Below, piece by piece: positions 30,500 through 42,301 of a stretch of 64,000 nt of DNA (position 1 is the first letter of the stretch; each line of letters starts with the position of its first letter). The DNA is from Isoetes taiwanensis (lineage: Eukaryota > Streptophyta > Lycopodiopsida > Isoetales > Isoetaceae): assembly GCA_021234155.1 (NCBI GenBank), contig JAJEKV010000144.1, positions 562,001 to 626,000 of the forward strand, written 5' to 3'. The notes below the pieces were generated by a model that was not told where the DNA came from, did no database searches, and saw nothing but the letters and a program-made list of their open reading frames with translations. A program made the translations under genes and the position numbers.

Positions 30500-33400
30500 T
30501 GGCCGTCTGCTCCAAATCGGTGGTCGTGGACAATGGCTAGGACCAAACAAACCCCCCGAAGCCAAAGAAGGACGATAGGCCCAAGCGCCCAAGTGCTCGC
30601 GCGGTGAACGAAGCTCAAAGATGTTGATGACAAACTGAAAGGGACATGGGAGGCTGCCTAGGTATTACAGGAATTTGGAGAAGAGGCGGAGGAAAGAAGA
30701 AAAGGCAAAAGAGGAAAGAAGAAAAGGCAAAGAAGAAAGAGGAAAAGGCAAAAAGAAGAGAAGAAAGAGCCAAGAGGAAGGAGGAGAAAGCGAGAAATGT
30801 GGGGCGGATGAGGAGGTTTGCGAATCGTAAGACGCACCAATGGCGGGAACAAAGAACCAAAAGAGAGAGAGGACCCGACCCCAAAGGAAAAAGGGTAATG
30901 ACTCAAGAACCCCCAGAATAAGAAGAGAAGAACCTCTACGATGTATCTATAAACGCGAGCCAACCGAAGGTGAACAACCCCAACCTCGGTGAGGAGATCG
31001 AGGATATAGCGGCATTCTTGGAGGCAACCCTTCGAACGGGAGAATCCTCACAAAGAGAAGCCTAACCCTCAACCTGAAGCAGAGGAAATCTGGCGAGGAA
31101 GAGCCAATCCCAACTCCAAACACAGTTGAGACACAGATTAACCTACCCCCGCCGTTGCCCCCACCATTCTTGGTATGGCAAGAAGCAAAGAAGCTAGATG
31201 CAGAGAAGGCAGCCGGCAAGAAAGCAACCAAAACCGCCTCGAGACTCGCATTACACCTTAGGACCGGAGAGGAGGTACAAGAAAAGAATTAGCAGATTAC
31301 AAAGTATACAAGAAGATGCACGAAGACTCACGCAGACCTATTCTGGCAAGCGGGTCAAAAGCGCCGAAGGAGGGAGGCCAACTGGGAAGCATTCCAGCTC
31401 AAACCCCTTGAGCTACGAACCCCCCAAGAAGCCTATGAGGAGATCCCAAGACTCCCCTTTTGCGAGCCTTGCGGGGAAATCAAACACTTCAAAGGAGCTA
31501 CGGTTCCTCATCCCAGAAGCGGCATTCCGGAGGTTTGTCAGAAATCTTATGGGAGTTCGACCCCAACAAGCGAGTAACCAACGACATGTTACTCGCTTTA
31601 CAAAAGCAGCGAGAGATGGAGGTTGTGCAGCGCCGAAGATTCATTAGCATGCACTCTCCATGCAAAAGAGTCACCCTTCAGCCAAAGGATATGAAGCGGC
31701 TAAGTACATCAAGCGGAGGGACTAATAGAAGGAAATTACTTTTTTGTAACTAACGAGGATTATATCGATGTATAAAATTTTGAATAATAAAATATATAGT
31801 TGTTTAAGAATGTACATTCATTAGGCCTGATATTAGTTTTTGGAACAATTGGAGTAATTTAACCAATGACTCCAAGAGTGCGCCAGAGCATAGTTAGGTC
31901 CCAACCTAACACCCCTCCCGCGCACTCTTAGAGCCGCCCGAACTTCCCAAGTTCATAACTTGAGCTAGACATACCCAAATCGACCAAAATTTGTTGCATT
32001 AGAACCCTAAGACTATAGGCAAGCCACTTCGAGCCTCAAATTAACCAAGAAACGTTAGCCTCATCCCAAATGTCAGGAGTTTTAGAAACCCTAAAAATTT
32101 TAGGGCATAAATTCCCTATATATATCCCCGCATAACCCCTAAACCTCAACCACAGAACTGCTCCTGCAATTGAGGCGATCTTTCAGCTTAGTCAGGCGCT
32201 CCCAGTTCCGTTTGGCATCGGCAGCACGCTCTTCGCCATGGCTACAGAAGCCTTCATCAGTTGGTATAGCGCCTCCCCCCACATCACTGAAGTAGATGTC
32301 AATATAGTATTCCAAGTATTTCAAAAAGAATTTGACCTTTCAGCAACCCTGAACTCCAATCCTTTACGGCCAAAGAAGTCTGCGGGGAATTCCAAGAGAA
32401 AGTTGTCCCTAACTACGAAGATACCGCCATGCATAGGGTACTTTGTACCAAGGACCGCATTGCAAAGCGACCCTGAGTCATGTACCCAATATTGCCAAGG
32501 CATTGAGGAACAGAACCAACCGCTTACCAACCTATATGACCCTAACAAGCAATGGCAAAGTCTTCTTCTCCTACAACACGACCTTGGCGCTATATCTAGT
32601 ATATAGGCGCAAAACCGTAATAGGTGAACCATCAATTCAGCCACTAGAAGTCACACCCTTGGGACGCGAAGACCGGACGCCGCCCCCCTTGAGCAATAAG
32701 AGACCATAGCGAAGCATCCAGAAGAGAGTGAAGACTTCCGGCAGGAAGCGAGGATGACATAGAGGTGGACCTGGAGGAGGAGCGCCGGGAAGCGGAACAA
32801 GACATCACCCGCTGAAGGCAGGGGACCACCCCAGGATTGCACAACCAATTGGGCTGGGAATAACAAGTCTAGCACAGTCATAGTCGAAGGACGGGAATAC
32901 TTGTCGCTAAATGACATAAAAAACCCCGAATGCGGGGGCCAGAGGCTACGCGTCGATGAACTCCTTCACCTCCTACGGCAACGGCGGATCTAGAAGACTT
33001 CATCGACCAAAGCGGAAAGATTTTCCGGTACAAATCAGAGGCAGACTACTTACACGGGACACACCATCTCGGACATTGAAGCTTACGGCACTATCGGAGG
33101 TATGATGTCGGAGGAACTTCCCTACGGAGGAGGAGTTTATAGCACCGAGGGGAGCAGATGGGAATAAGGGGAAGACAACAAAGAGTACTTCAAGGAGTCT
33201 TCTTCCTCACAAGAGCAGGATAGCAAAATTCCAAGGAGAGCCACAAAACGACAAGTGTCTGACGCTCTTCCCGATTACAAGGAATTAGTTCAAGTACCGT
33301 GAGACCCGGTATGCATCAAGGCGGGGGCACCTCGGGGGCACGTGGAGGAGTACCGGGCGGCACTTAAATATTACCTTCCGCTCCTAACAGAGGCGGTAGA

Positions 33401-33780
33401 GTAATAATATTTCACTGGCGCTTCAGCCCATAGCGGAGAGGAAGTTTGTCTGGATCTTTGGTAGCACTTTCGAGATTTGGCATGCATGCACGCCTATCCG
33501 GGAAAAGGTGGACCATGTCATTTTAGTGAAGCGGAAAACAGCCTTGGGCATTTTCGACTTTCGCGGTACCCCACAACCGACAAGGTAGGTTGGTAATAAC
33601 TTGGTGACTCATACCTCCCATAGGCGGGTGGAAGAGCTAGCATCCGCCATCAGGGGAACGACAAGGGATATACTCGGGGAACTTGGGAAGTGCAAGTGGG
33701 TACAGCCCAAGTAAAGAAGTTTCTCGAAGACAACCCGTCTTACCGGCGATTTCAAGACTAGTCAGACTCTTGATCCCGGA
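30500..33780 (+). pseudogene. Pre-gag coding remnants of the 13.3 kb element
   Basis: Between the primer site and gag lies over 3 kb of broken coding-like sequence in changing frames. It holds a Lys/Glu-rich, coiled-coil-like stretch at 30,690-30,830 (low complexity), an Arg/Lys-rich part around 31,200-31,650, a protein-like region at 32,230-32,620 (words such as NIAKALRNRTNRLPTYMTL) and another near 33,480-33,720 (words such as VEELASAIRGTTRDILGELG). No family is recognised. By position it recalls the extra ORF1 of Ogre-type elements, but homology cannot be claimed. Alternatives are captured host sequence or an unusually long gag N-terminus. Confidence 0.4.
31868..31935 (+). repeat. Leader hairpin repeat, copy 4
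   Basis: Full-length copy, almost identical to copy 2 in both stems, 1.6 kb downstream of copy 3. It lies within the pre-gag coding remnants. Confidence 0.8.
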
Positions 33781-34042
33781 GACTTTTTGTATCTGAAATA
33801 TTATATGATATATGAATGTAAATCCTATTGCACTTTAAATGCTTTGTTGATGTTTTTTTTTGCCCCACAACTATACCAACAAACATAAACAAGGCAAGAG
33901 AACAAATGAAACTAATCATATAGCCATGAATTGCTTGTGTATGCAGCTAGAGGCCTAAACGCGAGGGGGCGACAAGCTGCGAGATCTTATAGAAGAGCAA
34001 ACCCCACCCAGACCACCCCCGGCAAGGAACCTATTTGAAGAT

Positions 34043-34880
34043 ATGGAACCCATGACCCCAGAGGAGGAGATAGCCCAGATGAGGACGGACCTGGAGCAGA
34101 TAAAGGCATTACCGTCACAAGGTGTGAGTAGGTTCGGTGGGCAACGCCATTCGCCGGCAAGCATCAGCTTGGGAAGGCGTGAAAAGACAAGAAGAGGAGC
34201 AAGAGAAGGAGATCCTCCAGCCCTAATCTTCCGGACTCAAGCCGTGACTCGCACCCGACTGGGAGGGAAGAGGAAGAACAAGGCTCGTGAACGCAACAGA
34301 TGGAAGGCGAGGAACACCCGGATGGACGATAAAGAGACACCGTGGCCTCCGACTACCGTAAGAAGGTAGATTCCCGCGACCGGCAATGTATGGAAGGCCC
34401 TGAACCGGAACAGCTTCGTGGGAGAACAGGTCGATTGGAAGCAGAGGCATGGTCGGACTAAATGAGCGAAGTACGGAAACGCTATAGCATGAAAGATAAA
34501 GACAAAGGCAGAGTTGCAACAGCCAACTTGAAAGGAGCCAAGACGGATTTGGTGGAAGGGTTATGCAAAGGCACACGGCTTGAGGGGATGCTTGTAAGTT
34601 CAAGAACTTTGCAAAAGCCTTCAAGCGCCATTACGTCCCAAGGGAACATAAGTCCAAAGATGATGCGGCGGTTTTACGAGGTTGCGGCAAGGCAACAAAT
34701 CAGTCCAAAAATATCTGAGAGGAATTCATGAGGCTAAAGGCGTATGTGTGAAGTTGGGAGAGAAGCATCAAGAGAAAGCTATATTGAGGGGCTGAATGAG
34801 GAGATCCGCAAGCTTGTGAGGGCAATAAACCCTAGACGATATCATCAGAAGCGGAATCCAAGGCTATAAACTTTTGCGAG
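34043..34880 (+). pseudogene. gag: gag of the 13.3 kb element, frameshifted
   Basis: An acidic start (MEPMTPEEEIAQMRTDLEQI) is followed by an Arg/Lys-rich stretch. From about 34,570 onward, capsid-like text appears across two frames: FAKAFKRHYVPREHKS, then EFMRLKAYV and LNEEIRKLVRAINP. This order is the standard retrotransposon gag capsid pattern. Frameshifts lie near 34,700 and 34,750. A zinc knuckle could not be found between 34,880 and 35,350. Confidence 0.7.
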
Positions 34881-35359
34881 GGTCGGGGACCGAGAATAGC
34901 GGGCGGCGTGCAGATACTTCGGGGATAAAGGCAAGGCGACAGGAAGCTATAGCCCCGTGGCGGCCATCCGAGGTCCGGCTAGAGCCCCATATGGTGGGAA
35001 CCGGGGAAACAAAGCGGAGAAGAAGCGAGTGTCCTTCAAGGACAAGGGGAGGGTCAAACTACTCCAAAGCAAGGCGATCCTTTTTGCGAGGCAATGCCCA
35101 AGGAAAAGAGGCAGGAGTGCATAGAAAAGCAAGCGTAGCCCGGGTGCTTCCAGCCAAGCCATAGGACGACAACCGCCCCCACGTCATGAGTGCGGCTCTA
35201 GTGGAGTTGGGAGATTGGGGCGCCTGTCCAGACAGCGGCCGGCGAAGAGGCCCGCGATTACATCTGGGGTGAGTGTCATATCTTTGCCGCAATAGATCTG
35301 AGAGCAAGAGAGCCAGATAAGGTAATTTCCACGGTAGAGGGAAGGCCAAGGCCAAGTCC

Positions 35360-35779
35360 TTCATAGTCTTGATAGACTCAGGAAGTAGCCATAACTTTGC
35401 ATCCCCCAGAATGGTTCAAATGTTGAAGTTGAAGCCGCTAAAGTCAAAGCCAAGACCCGTTGTCTTAGCAAGTGGTGCGATAAGCGGCGGGGCGCGGGCA
35501 AGAGAATTAACCGACATCGACTTGCCAGGGATTAATATCCAGATGGGGGCAGAAGTAATGGGCATTGGCAAGTACGACTTGATCATAGGAATGGAGTACC
35601 TTGGGCCAGCAGGGGCCATTATCGACTGTGGAAAGCGGAAGGTGACCTTCCCAGCGCCCGGCGGCAAGATCATTGAGATAACGGTAAGGAAGTTGTTTCC
35701 ATCATGCGGTGTATGTCTTCTAAGCGGTACATTTCAAGTGCATCAAGAGCGAGCAGGTGGCATACATCTTCAAGCTTGA
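35360..35779 (+). CDS. Aspartic protease of the 13.3 kb element
   Basis: Open frame beginning before IDSGSSHNFASPRMVQML, the active-site D-S-G motif, followed 60-70 residues later by IIGMEYLGPAGAIIDCGKRK, the second conserved hydrophobic-G motif. Together these are typical of Ty3/gypsy proteases (RVP family). The frame ends at 35,779 in sequence that no longer matches, so the junction to RT is broken. Confidence 0.85.
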   Translation, partial: FIVLIDSGSSHNFASPRMVQMLKLKPLKSKPRPVVLASGAISGGARARELTDIDLPGINIQMGAEVMGIGKYDLIIGMEYLGPAGAIIDCGKRKVTFPAPGGKIIEITVRKLFPSCGVCLLSGTFQVHQERAGGIHLQA

Positions 35780-35979
35780 GATTAGTGAGCCGAATCGGAA
35801 GGAAGCAAAGAAGACAAGGTGCTCGACAAGTTGCCGAAAGCAAGTAGCTAAGCTGATCCGGAGTTCCATGATCTCTTTTCGGATGAGATCAGCGGCTCCC
35901 TCCATACGGGGAGTTGAGTGCGAGATTGCACTCGAGCCGGGAACAAAGCCAACAAGCAAAGCTCCATATAGAATGACAA

Positions 35980-36722
35980 TGCGGGGAGTTGCCGGAGCTA
36001 AAAAGCGATTCTGCGAGGGGAGCTGCTTTGGACCTAGGGTTTCATTAGACCTAGTGTTTTGCCATTTGGAGCGCCCATTCTCTTCGTTAAGAAGAAGGAT
36101 GGCGATTTAAGGATGTGCATAGACTATAGGCGGTTGAACAAGCACACCATTAAGAACAAATCGCGCTCCCGGATCGGATGACTTGATGGATCAGCTCCAA
36201 GGTGCAAAGATCTTCTCAAAAATCGACTTAAGGTCAGGTTATCATCGGATCGGGATAAAGGAAGAAGATATCCATAAGACCGCCTTGAGCGGTATGGGCA
36301 CTATGAGTTCACGGTAATGCCTTTGGCTTATCTCGATGCCCCATAGCGTTCATGAGGCTCATGAGCGACATCTTGGGGAGTTTTTAGACACCTTTGTGAT
36401 TGTTTTCTTTGATGACATTTTGGTGTATAGCAGATCCCTCGAAGAGCACGTACAACACTTGAGAAGAGTGCTGGAGAAGTTGAAGAGGCACCAGTTGTAT
36501 GCCAAGTTGTCAAAGTGCCACTTCGCAACTGAGAAAGTGGAGTATCTAGGTCACGTGATCTCAGTGAGAAGGCATCTCGACGGATCCCCGCAAAGATTGA
36601 AGCCGTCATTCGATTGGCGTGGCGCCAAGAATGTGCACGAGGTCGAAGTTTTCGGTCTAGCGGGGTACTACAGGAAGTTCGTGAAGAACTTTGCTAAGAT
36701 AGCAGCCGGATTAACGGACTGA
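35980..36722 (+). pseudogene. pol: Reverse transcriptase of the 13.3 kb element, frameshifted
   Basis: RT motifs are spread over frames: [20 protein letters not shown] (about 36,070-36,130), [14 protein letters not shown] (about 36,210-36,250), then, in another frame, VIVFFDDILVYS (catalytic FFDD box, about 36,400-36,430) and YAKLSKCHFATEKVEYLGHV. There are at least three frame changes, and the segment with the PFGL motif is damaged (about 36,300-36,350). Dead as it stands. Confidence 0.85.
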
Positions 36723-36735
36723 CGAGGCGTAGAAG

Positions 36736-37330
36736 GTGAAAGATTGGGTAGAGCATTGGCACAAGAAAGCCCAAAAGGGGTTTGAATTGTTGAAAGAAGC
36801 TCTGACGACAGCCCCTGTCTTGACCTTGCCGGACCCGGAGAAAGATAAGCTTGTAGCAACAGATGCGAGTAAGATAGCTACAGGTGCAGTGCTTATGCAA
36901 GAAGAGCGTGTGGTAGCGTATGATTCCAGGAAGATGAGCAGCCTTGAGGCAGCTACCCGCGACGATCGGGAGTTGCTTGATTTGTCGGGGCATTAAGAAT
37001 ATGGAGGCATTATCTCTTGGGAAGGAAGTTCCAATTGGATACCGACCATGAGCCTCAATATGTATTCACTTAACCACACCTTAATGAGGAAGCGGCGGAG
37101 ATGGATGGAGTTCCTCGAAGAATACGACTTTGATATAGTCTACAAGCCGGGGAAGCTCAATGTGGTAGCGGATGCGCTTTCAAGGCATCCCCTGACAACT
37201 AGAGTGCATTGCAATGCAATTTCGACGATATCCAGCGACTTCGGTAAGAGGATTGAAGAGTCCTTGCCAACGGATGTGGATTTCAGGGAAGTATGGGCAA
37301 GCCTTTCTAAGGAGGCTAGAAACGGATAAA
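36736..37330 (+). pseudogene. pol: RNase H of the 13.3 kb element
   Basis: FELLKEALTTAPVLTLPDPE and VATDASKIATGAVLMQEERV are the usual start of Ty3 RNase H (the catalytic D of TDAS is visible). EFLEEYDFDIVYKPGKLNVV and ADALSRHP mark its end. A stop and frame change occur near 36,995. Confidence 0.85.
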
Positions 37331-37399
37331 AGCGGGAGGCCTTCAAGCATTATAAGAAGGAAGGCAACCTGTTATACCATAAGAACAAGTTGTGCGTGC

Positions 37400-38274
37400 G
37401 AATCATCAGGGTGTAAGGAAATTGATCCTCCACGACCGCGCTACGGCCCAATAGCTGGCCATGCGGGATTCATGAAAACATATTTCAAAGTCTTGCGGCA
37501 ACTATTATTGGCCAGGAATGAAGAAGCAAATAGCTCGCTACATCAAGGAATGTCGGCTATGCCGGTGGGACGAAGCGGGCAACAATTCGGGGGCATTAGA
37601 GCCATTAAGCGGTGCCAAGCGCTAAGTGGGAGGTAATCGGCATGGACTTCATCCACGGGACTCCCAAGGGCGGCAAGAGGGAAGGATGCCTTGATGGTAG
37701 TGGTCGACAAGTTGTCTAAGATGGCACATTTTGTGCCTTGCGGGACCACGAGTCTGACTATGGATACGACAAAGCTCTTCACCAAAGAGATCTTCATGCT
37801 TCATGGCATGCCAAGGGAGATCATCTCCAAGCGGGGATCCGAAGTTCATGGCGCCTTTTGGCAAGACCTCTTTGCGACAATCCAGGCGAAGCTATCCATG
37901 AGCACGGCATATCATCCTCGGACGGATGGCGGGCGGGGCGGACCAACGGGATTTTAGAGGACATGCTACGAAACTATATGCGGAATAAGCAAAGTATGTG
38001 GGAAGAATTTATTCACTTGGTGGAGTTTGCATACAATAGCACCAAGCGGGGAATCATCCCAAATGTGCCGTTTATGATCAATTACGGCTATCGATTGCCT
38101 AACTCCGGACACTTGGCACAACCCGTGTCAAAAGTGGAAGTTTCGCAGAGATGTTGGCGGATATGCGGCGGCTTGTGGAAGAGGTTCGAGGGTATCCACG
38201 CTAGCGGCAAGAAGTCGACAAAAGAGCATCGTAGACAAGCATCGAACGATAAGAGAGTTCAAAGTTGGAGATGA
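37400..38274 (+). pseudogene. pol: Integrase of the 13.3 kb element, frameshifted
   Basis: Zinc-finger remnant (IKECRLCRW in one frame near 37,530), then the core with MVVVDKLSKMAHFVPC, RGSEVHGAFWQDLF and STAYHPRTDG. A frameshift follows at the catalytic Glu region, and NGILEDMLRNYMRNKQSMWE continues in another frame with AYNSTKRGIIPN. The first Asp (IGMDFIHG, about 37,640) and the second position (RGSEV, where D-x-G-x-x-F is usual) are recognisable, although the second Asp appears changed. The enzyme is not functional. Confidence 0.82.
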
Positions 38275-38394
38275 TGTTTGGCTCAAGATCAAGGTGAAGC
38301 GGTGGCTTCGGGATCGGGGAATTGCAAGAAGCTTGCTCCAAGGTGGGCTGGACCTTTCGGAATAGTCGAGAGTAGGTAATCAATCCTACAAGCT

Positions 38395-38660
38395 AGATTT
38401 GCCGGCACACCTAAAGATTCATAAGGTCTTCCACGTGAGTTTGTTGAAGAAGCATACTCCAAATCGCACGAAGTCTTGGATTATAGCGTTGTTGGAAATG
38501 ACGGAGGAGCAGCTGGAAATAGTTCGAATTGATTCTTGATAAAGCTTTCAAAGAAAGCGAGGAGATCGAATTCCTCGATTTATTTGGTCAAGTGGAAACA
38601 CTTACCGGTGGAAGGCGGCGTGGGTACTTAAGAAAGATTTAGTAAAGCGGTATCCACGGT
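38395..38660 (+). pseudogene. C-terminal tail with chromodomain-like segment
   Basis: HKVFHVSLLKKH marks the typical end of the chromoviral integrase. Further downstream YLVKWKHLPVE, read in another frame, matches the core of a chromodomain (V-K-W-K-x-x-P). The frame breaks twice in between. Chromodomains of this kind steer integration to marked chromatin. Confidence 0.65.
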
Positions 38661-39585
38661 TTATGGAGCAATGGGGCCGGCAAGGTCATCTCCGAAGAAA
38701 TCGGCTCGGGCATGTCGATCTGTGTAGGTTAATTACGGTGTAGTTAAGATTAATCACGCATGCAACCTATGCTTAGTATGGGTCGCATGCGTTTGTTACC
38801 GATGATGGGACCACTACGGTGATCTCTAGGGCGTGGTGTAATGTCAATGTAGGCATGACCGCGTTTTCCGCTTGGGCGAGTGGAAGGTAGATTAGAAAGT
38901 CTACTTACGTCCCCACGGAAGTAGACGCGACCTCGAAGAAAGGAGGTCATGAAGGAATGCATTGATAGGGAAAGCACCTTTAGCCCCATATATGCTTTGA
39001 TAGGAGGAATTTATCCTTCCCCCACGCGAGAAGGATATCCTCCTGTATTGGGCAACTAGAGGTGTAGGCATGAGCGGCATATAGGCATATAGTATTTGTC
39101 TCGCGACCATAATGGAAGATTCACCCTCTTCCTACGCCGGGAGATTAGCCATGCATCCATGTAGATAGGTGGGGTGGTCACCATATAACCAAAATTTTAT
39201 TTAATAATTAAATGGTACTAACGTAGTGTCGCACTGCAGGCAGCGTGGGCGCTCCGGAGGGCAAGGAGGTCGGCCTACGAAGACTTGCAACACAAATTTT
39301 GTTGGAATGTGTTGCAAGGAATGAAGAGTGCCTCGGACGTTAATTTTAAATTTTGATAAACTTAATTGTAATGTTAAGTAAATTTTGGAGTAATCTGTTA
39401 GTAATGTTGTGAATTGATAAGTTATGTTATAAGATAACAATGTGATAATGTCATGAAAATATTACCTTAAGGTAATTTTAATAAATGTGTAGGAATTATA
39501 GTAGCAATCGTATGTATCAAGTTGTTTTGAGGTTAGGTTGATCCCAAGGTGGGAGACCCCGATCTTTGCGGGACGACATCATTTC
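38661..39585 (+). other. 3' untranslated region of the 13.3 kb element
   Basis: Noncoding sequence between the pol remnant and the polypurine tract. No gene seen. Confidence 0.6.
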
Positions 39586-39598
39586 AAGGTGGGGAGAA
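39586..39598 (+). other. Polypurine tract of the 13.3 kb element
   Basis: AAGGTGGGGAGAA immediately before the 3' LTR. The same 13 bases precede the inverted, interrupted LTR on the minus strand at 42,302-42,314, showing that the two belong to one family. Confidence 0.9.
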
Positions 39599-41222
39599 TG
39601 TGGCGTTCAAAGACGATTATGCCTGGGGCGTATACCGTCTTTGCCTGCAAATCGCAGCATTACCGCCACTCCGGTGGCGGTATGCGCTGGCGTGTAGCCA
39701 GTGAGTAGCCCTAGGGGCAACTTGCCAGAAATATGTGCAACTATTAATGTGCACATTTTCCAATGTACACATTAATATGGGCTCACATTTCCAAGTGGAC
39801 ACTTCATGCCAAGTGGGCCACACCCATAGGTGCAATTAATGTGCACATTTGTGCACATTTGGCCACCTAGCCCTTAAAGGCAAGTGGGCCCATTTCCAAT
39901 TATCCCACATGCCAAAAGGGGATAATTGGAAACCCTAAGCAACCCCCTTGTCTATATAGGGTAGGAAACCCTAACTAGCCCAATTTTCGATTTTAGGGCT
40001 TTAGAACTCTGTTTTGGCTGCCTCAACAGCCAAAACCGCATCCCAGACTCTGCCTGGGAGAATTGCATCCTTAGTTTCTCTTGATTCGGCGTGCCACAGG
40101 ATGGTCGAGCTCGGTCGAGGAGACCCTCAAGGATCAGGTATTTGGCCAATTAAATAGTCTAAACCCTATTTTAGTCATTGAATCAGTAGGTTTAGCCTAT
40201 TAGATTGCCCATAGCAGCCCTCTAGATCTCTAGATAGCAGATCCTAACTAAAGAACCTAACTCTATGTTGTAGATTAGATCTCGTTCTTTAGTTCTCTGT
40301 GAAGTATATGGATGATGTATCTCTATGAACTCCTTGTATTGGGAAGGGGGGTAGAGACCTAAAGCTTTGTAGTTGATGCTCCTAGAGTAGCCTCTCTAGC
40401 ACACTGTAGATTCGGCCTGTGCACAAGAGCCACACCGGGATGTGGGTGAAGGGGCCAGACTGGCTGAGAAGGAGGTTCGTGTTCTGACTCTTGAACGATC
40501 CCTATGGTGTGTTAGTGCTACCAGGGGTCATTGTGACTAGGTCTAATGGCTTACCACTGAGTGCGGGTAAGGCATGGGCTCGACACCCGTGAAGTGGTGT
40601 ACACTTTCCAGTGGGTTCAGTCGAATACGGGCAGTGGCCCTCTAGTCACCTTGAGTCAGCATGTAGACCTCTGGAGGGAGTGATCCCTACCTGCCCCATC
40701 GGAACTGGGGAGATGGAACCCAGGAATAGCCCTTTTGGCTATGCCTCCGTGGCTCTGATCGAGGTCCCGACACTTTTCGGACCACTACGCAAAAGTGTGC
40801 AGGTGAGGGGCGGATGGAGTGGACAACCCTAAGCCATGCTCATATGCCGCCCAACTCCATTGCCATGAATTACATGCGCAATGAACTCCGGAGACCCAAG
40901 CCGTCGGTCATCCGAAGTGCGAGCCTTGGGTAGGATCCCCTATGTGATGTGCTGATCTTTGCCTATGCAGATATGTGGAGGACCATCCTTCGAGATGGTC
41001 ACATGATGTTGATGTATGTGCTACTGACATGTATGTTTACGCTTCCGCAGCTAGGTAGGCCCTGAGGAAGATGGGGTACAATGACCCTTCCACTCTTCCC
41101 ACTGGAACCCGACACGGTTGCAGTGTCATGTGGAGGGCCCTGTATTAGCGTGGAGCTGGTATGGGGGATGAACTCCTGTTTGTATACGGTGAGTGCACCG
41201 TATACGAGTAGGGGACGTCACA
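39599..41222 (+). repeat. 3' LTR of the 13.3 kb element
   Basis: About 1,624 bp, starting TGTGGCGTTC and ending GACGTCACA. The right flank is the TSD ATCCA (41,223-41,227). Confidence 0.9.
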
Positions 41223-42301
41223 ATCCACCCCTCCTGTGCACACTTTGCAGATGAGCTGAATCAAGCTATGGCGCCATTGTAGCCTTCCGGAGATGCAATC
41301 CCAAGGCATCACCCTTCAATGAGGCAGGTCAGGGAAGTGTCCCTTCCCAGAGTTGCAGTGATTCCATGGGTGAGCTAGAGAATACGTGCCGCATCAGTGA
41401 CCCCCGCATCAGGATGATCACACCACTGTACCCAGGGAGTGTCAGACCCATACCCGGCCTAGTTCACTGGCCGGGGTATTAGGCCTAGCCCACTGAGTCC
41501 CGTAGCCTTTTATGCTCAGGCGAGACCCCACCCCACACTTCATCACTATGGCCCCTTGTCTGGTGCTTCAATCATGCCATAGATTCCACAGCTCGGTGGG
41601 ATCTTGTGCACAGGCCACAATTACTGGGTACTATGGGAGCTACTAGGAGCATACTAATGAACATAGGTTATAGAGGTCTATACGCCCCTTAATCCCTGCT
41701 TTCTGGAAGAATTAACAGAGATCCTACCAAAGATACATCTATCCATCCATCACAGAGCATAATCAATAGTTGAGAACAATTCTAACTATCAAACAAGGGT
41801 TAATCATCATCAGAGACAAGCAAAGAAGCCTGACAGAGGCGCTAGCCTACTAGAATCACAACTAAGCTAACTACGTACTAACCGGAACCATAGCTAGCTA
41901 CACTATCCCTCTGGGTCGCCATCCTTCCGGCTGGAACAGGGTCGAATAGCATCTCAGGGTTGGGCAGCATCTCCTCCTCCATCTCCAATTGCCCCAAATC
42001 GAATTGGGGCAAATTGGGGTGCAACCCCCAATTTGGGTGTCCCAAATTGGAAACTCTGCCTTGCCCAGTCGATTTGGGCCAGGTGGCGACTTTAGGTTGG
42101 TTAATATTAGCTAATTTGGTATTTTAGCCCTTTTTAATATTAGGTTAAGCCCTAAATTCGAATTAGGGTTTTAGGTTAGGTTTCCACTTTAATAAACATA
42201 GCTAACCTTAGCTTATGAATAATTAATGTGCCATTAATTATTCATAATGACATGTCATGTATTTATACTCAAAAAGGCGTATAAATATGTGGAACGTCAC
42301 A
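41223..42301 (-). repeat. Interrupted LTR (minus orientation), start part
   Basis: Continues the LTR broken at 27,928. It ends at 42,301 with ...GGAACGTCACA, which on the minus strand is TGTGACGTTCC, the same start as the LTRs of the inserted element. With the left part it gives an LTR of about 1.5 kb. Confidence 0.8.

Larger units (their letters stand above)
27929..41222 (+). mobile_element. Chromovirus-like Ty3/gypsy retrotransposon, 13.3 kb, nested
   Basis: Two LTRs of about 1.63 kb (27,929-29,573 and 39,599-41,222) both begin TGTG(A/G)CGTTC. The element is flanked by ATCCA on both sides (27,924-27,928 and 41,223-41,227). A tRNA-iMet-like primer site follows the 5' LTR, a polypurine tract precedes the 3' LTR, and gag, protease, RT, RNase H, integrase and a chromodomain-like tail lie between on the plus strand. 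Many frameshifts and stops break every gene. The internal region is long because about 4.5 kb of leader and unknown coding remnants precede gag. It is inserted in an opposite-orientation LTR of the same family. Confidence 0.92.

Noticed and set aside
29574-41222. Viral genome integrated in the chromosome
   Set aside because: LTRs, primer site, polypurine tract, TSD and the gag-PR-RT-RH-IN-chromodomain order define a Ty3/gypsy retrotransposon.
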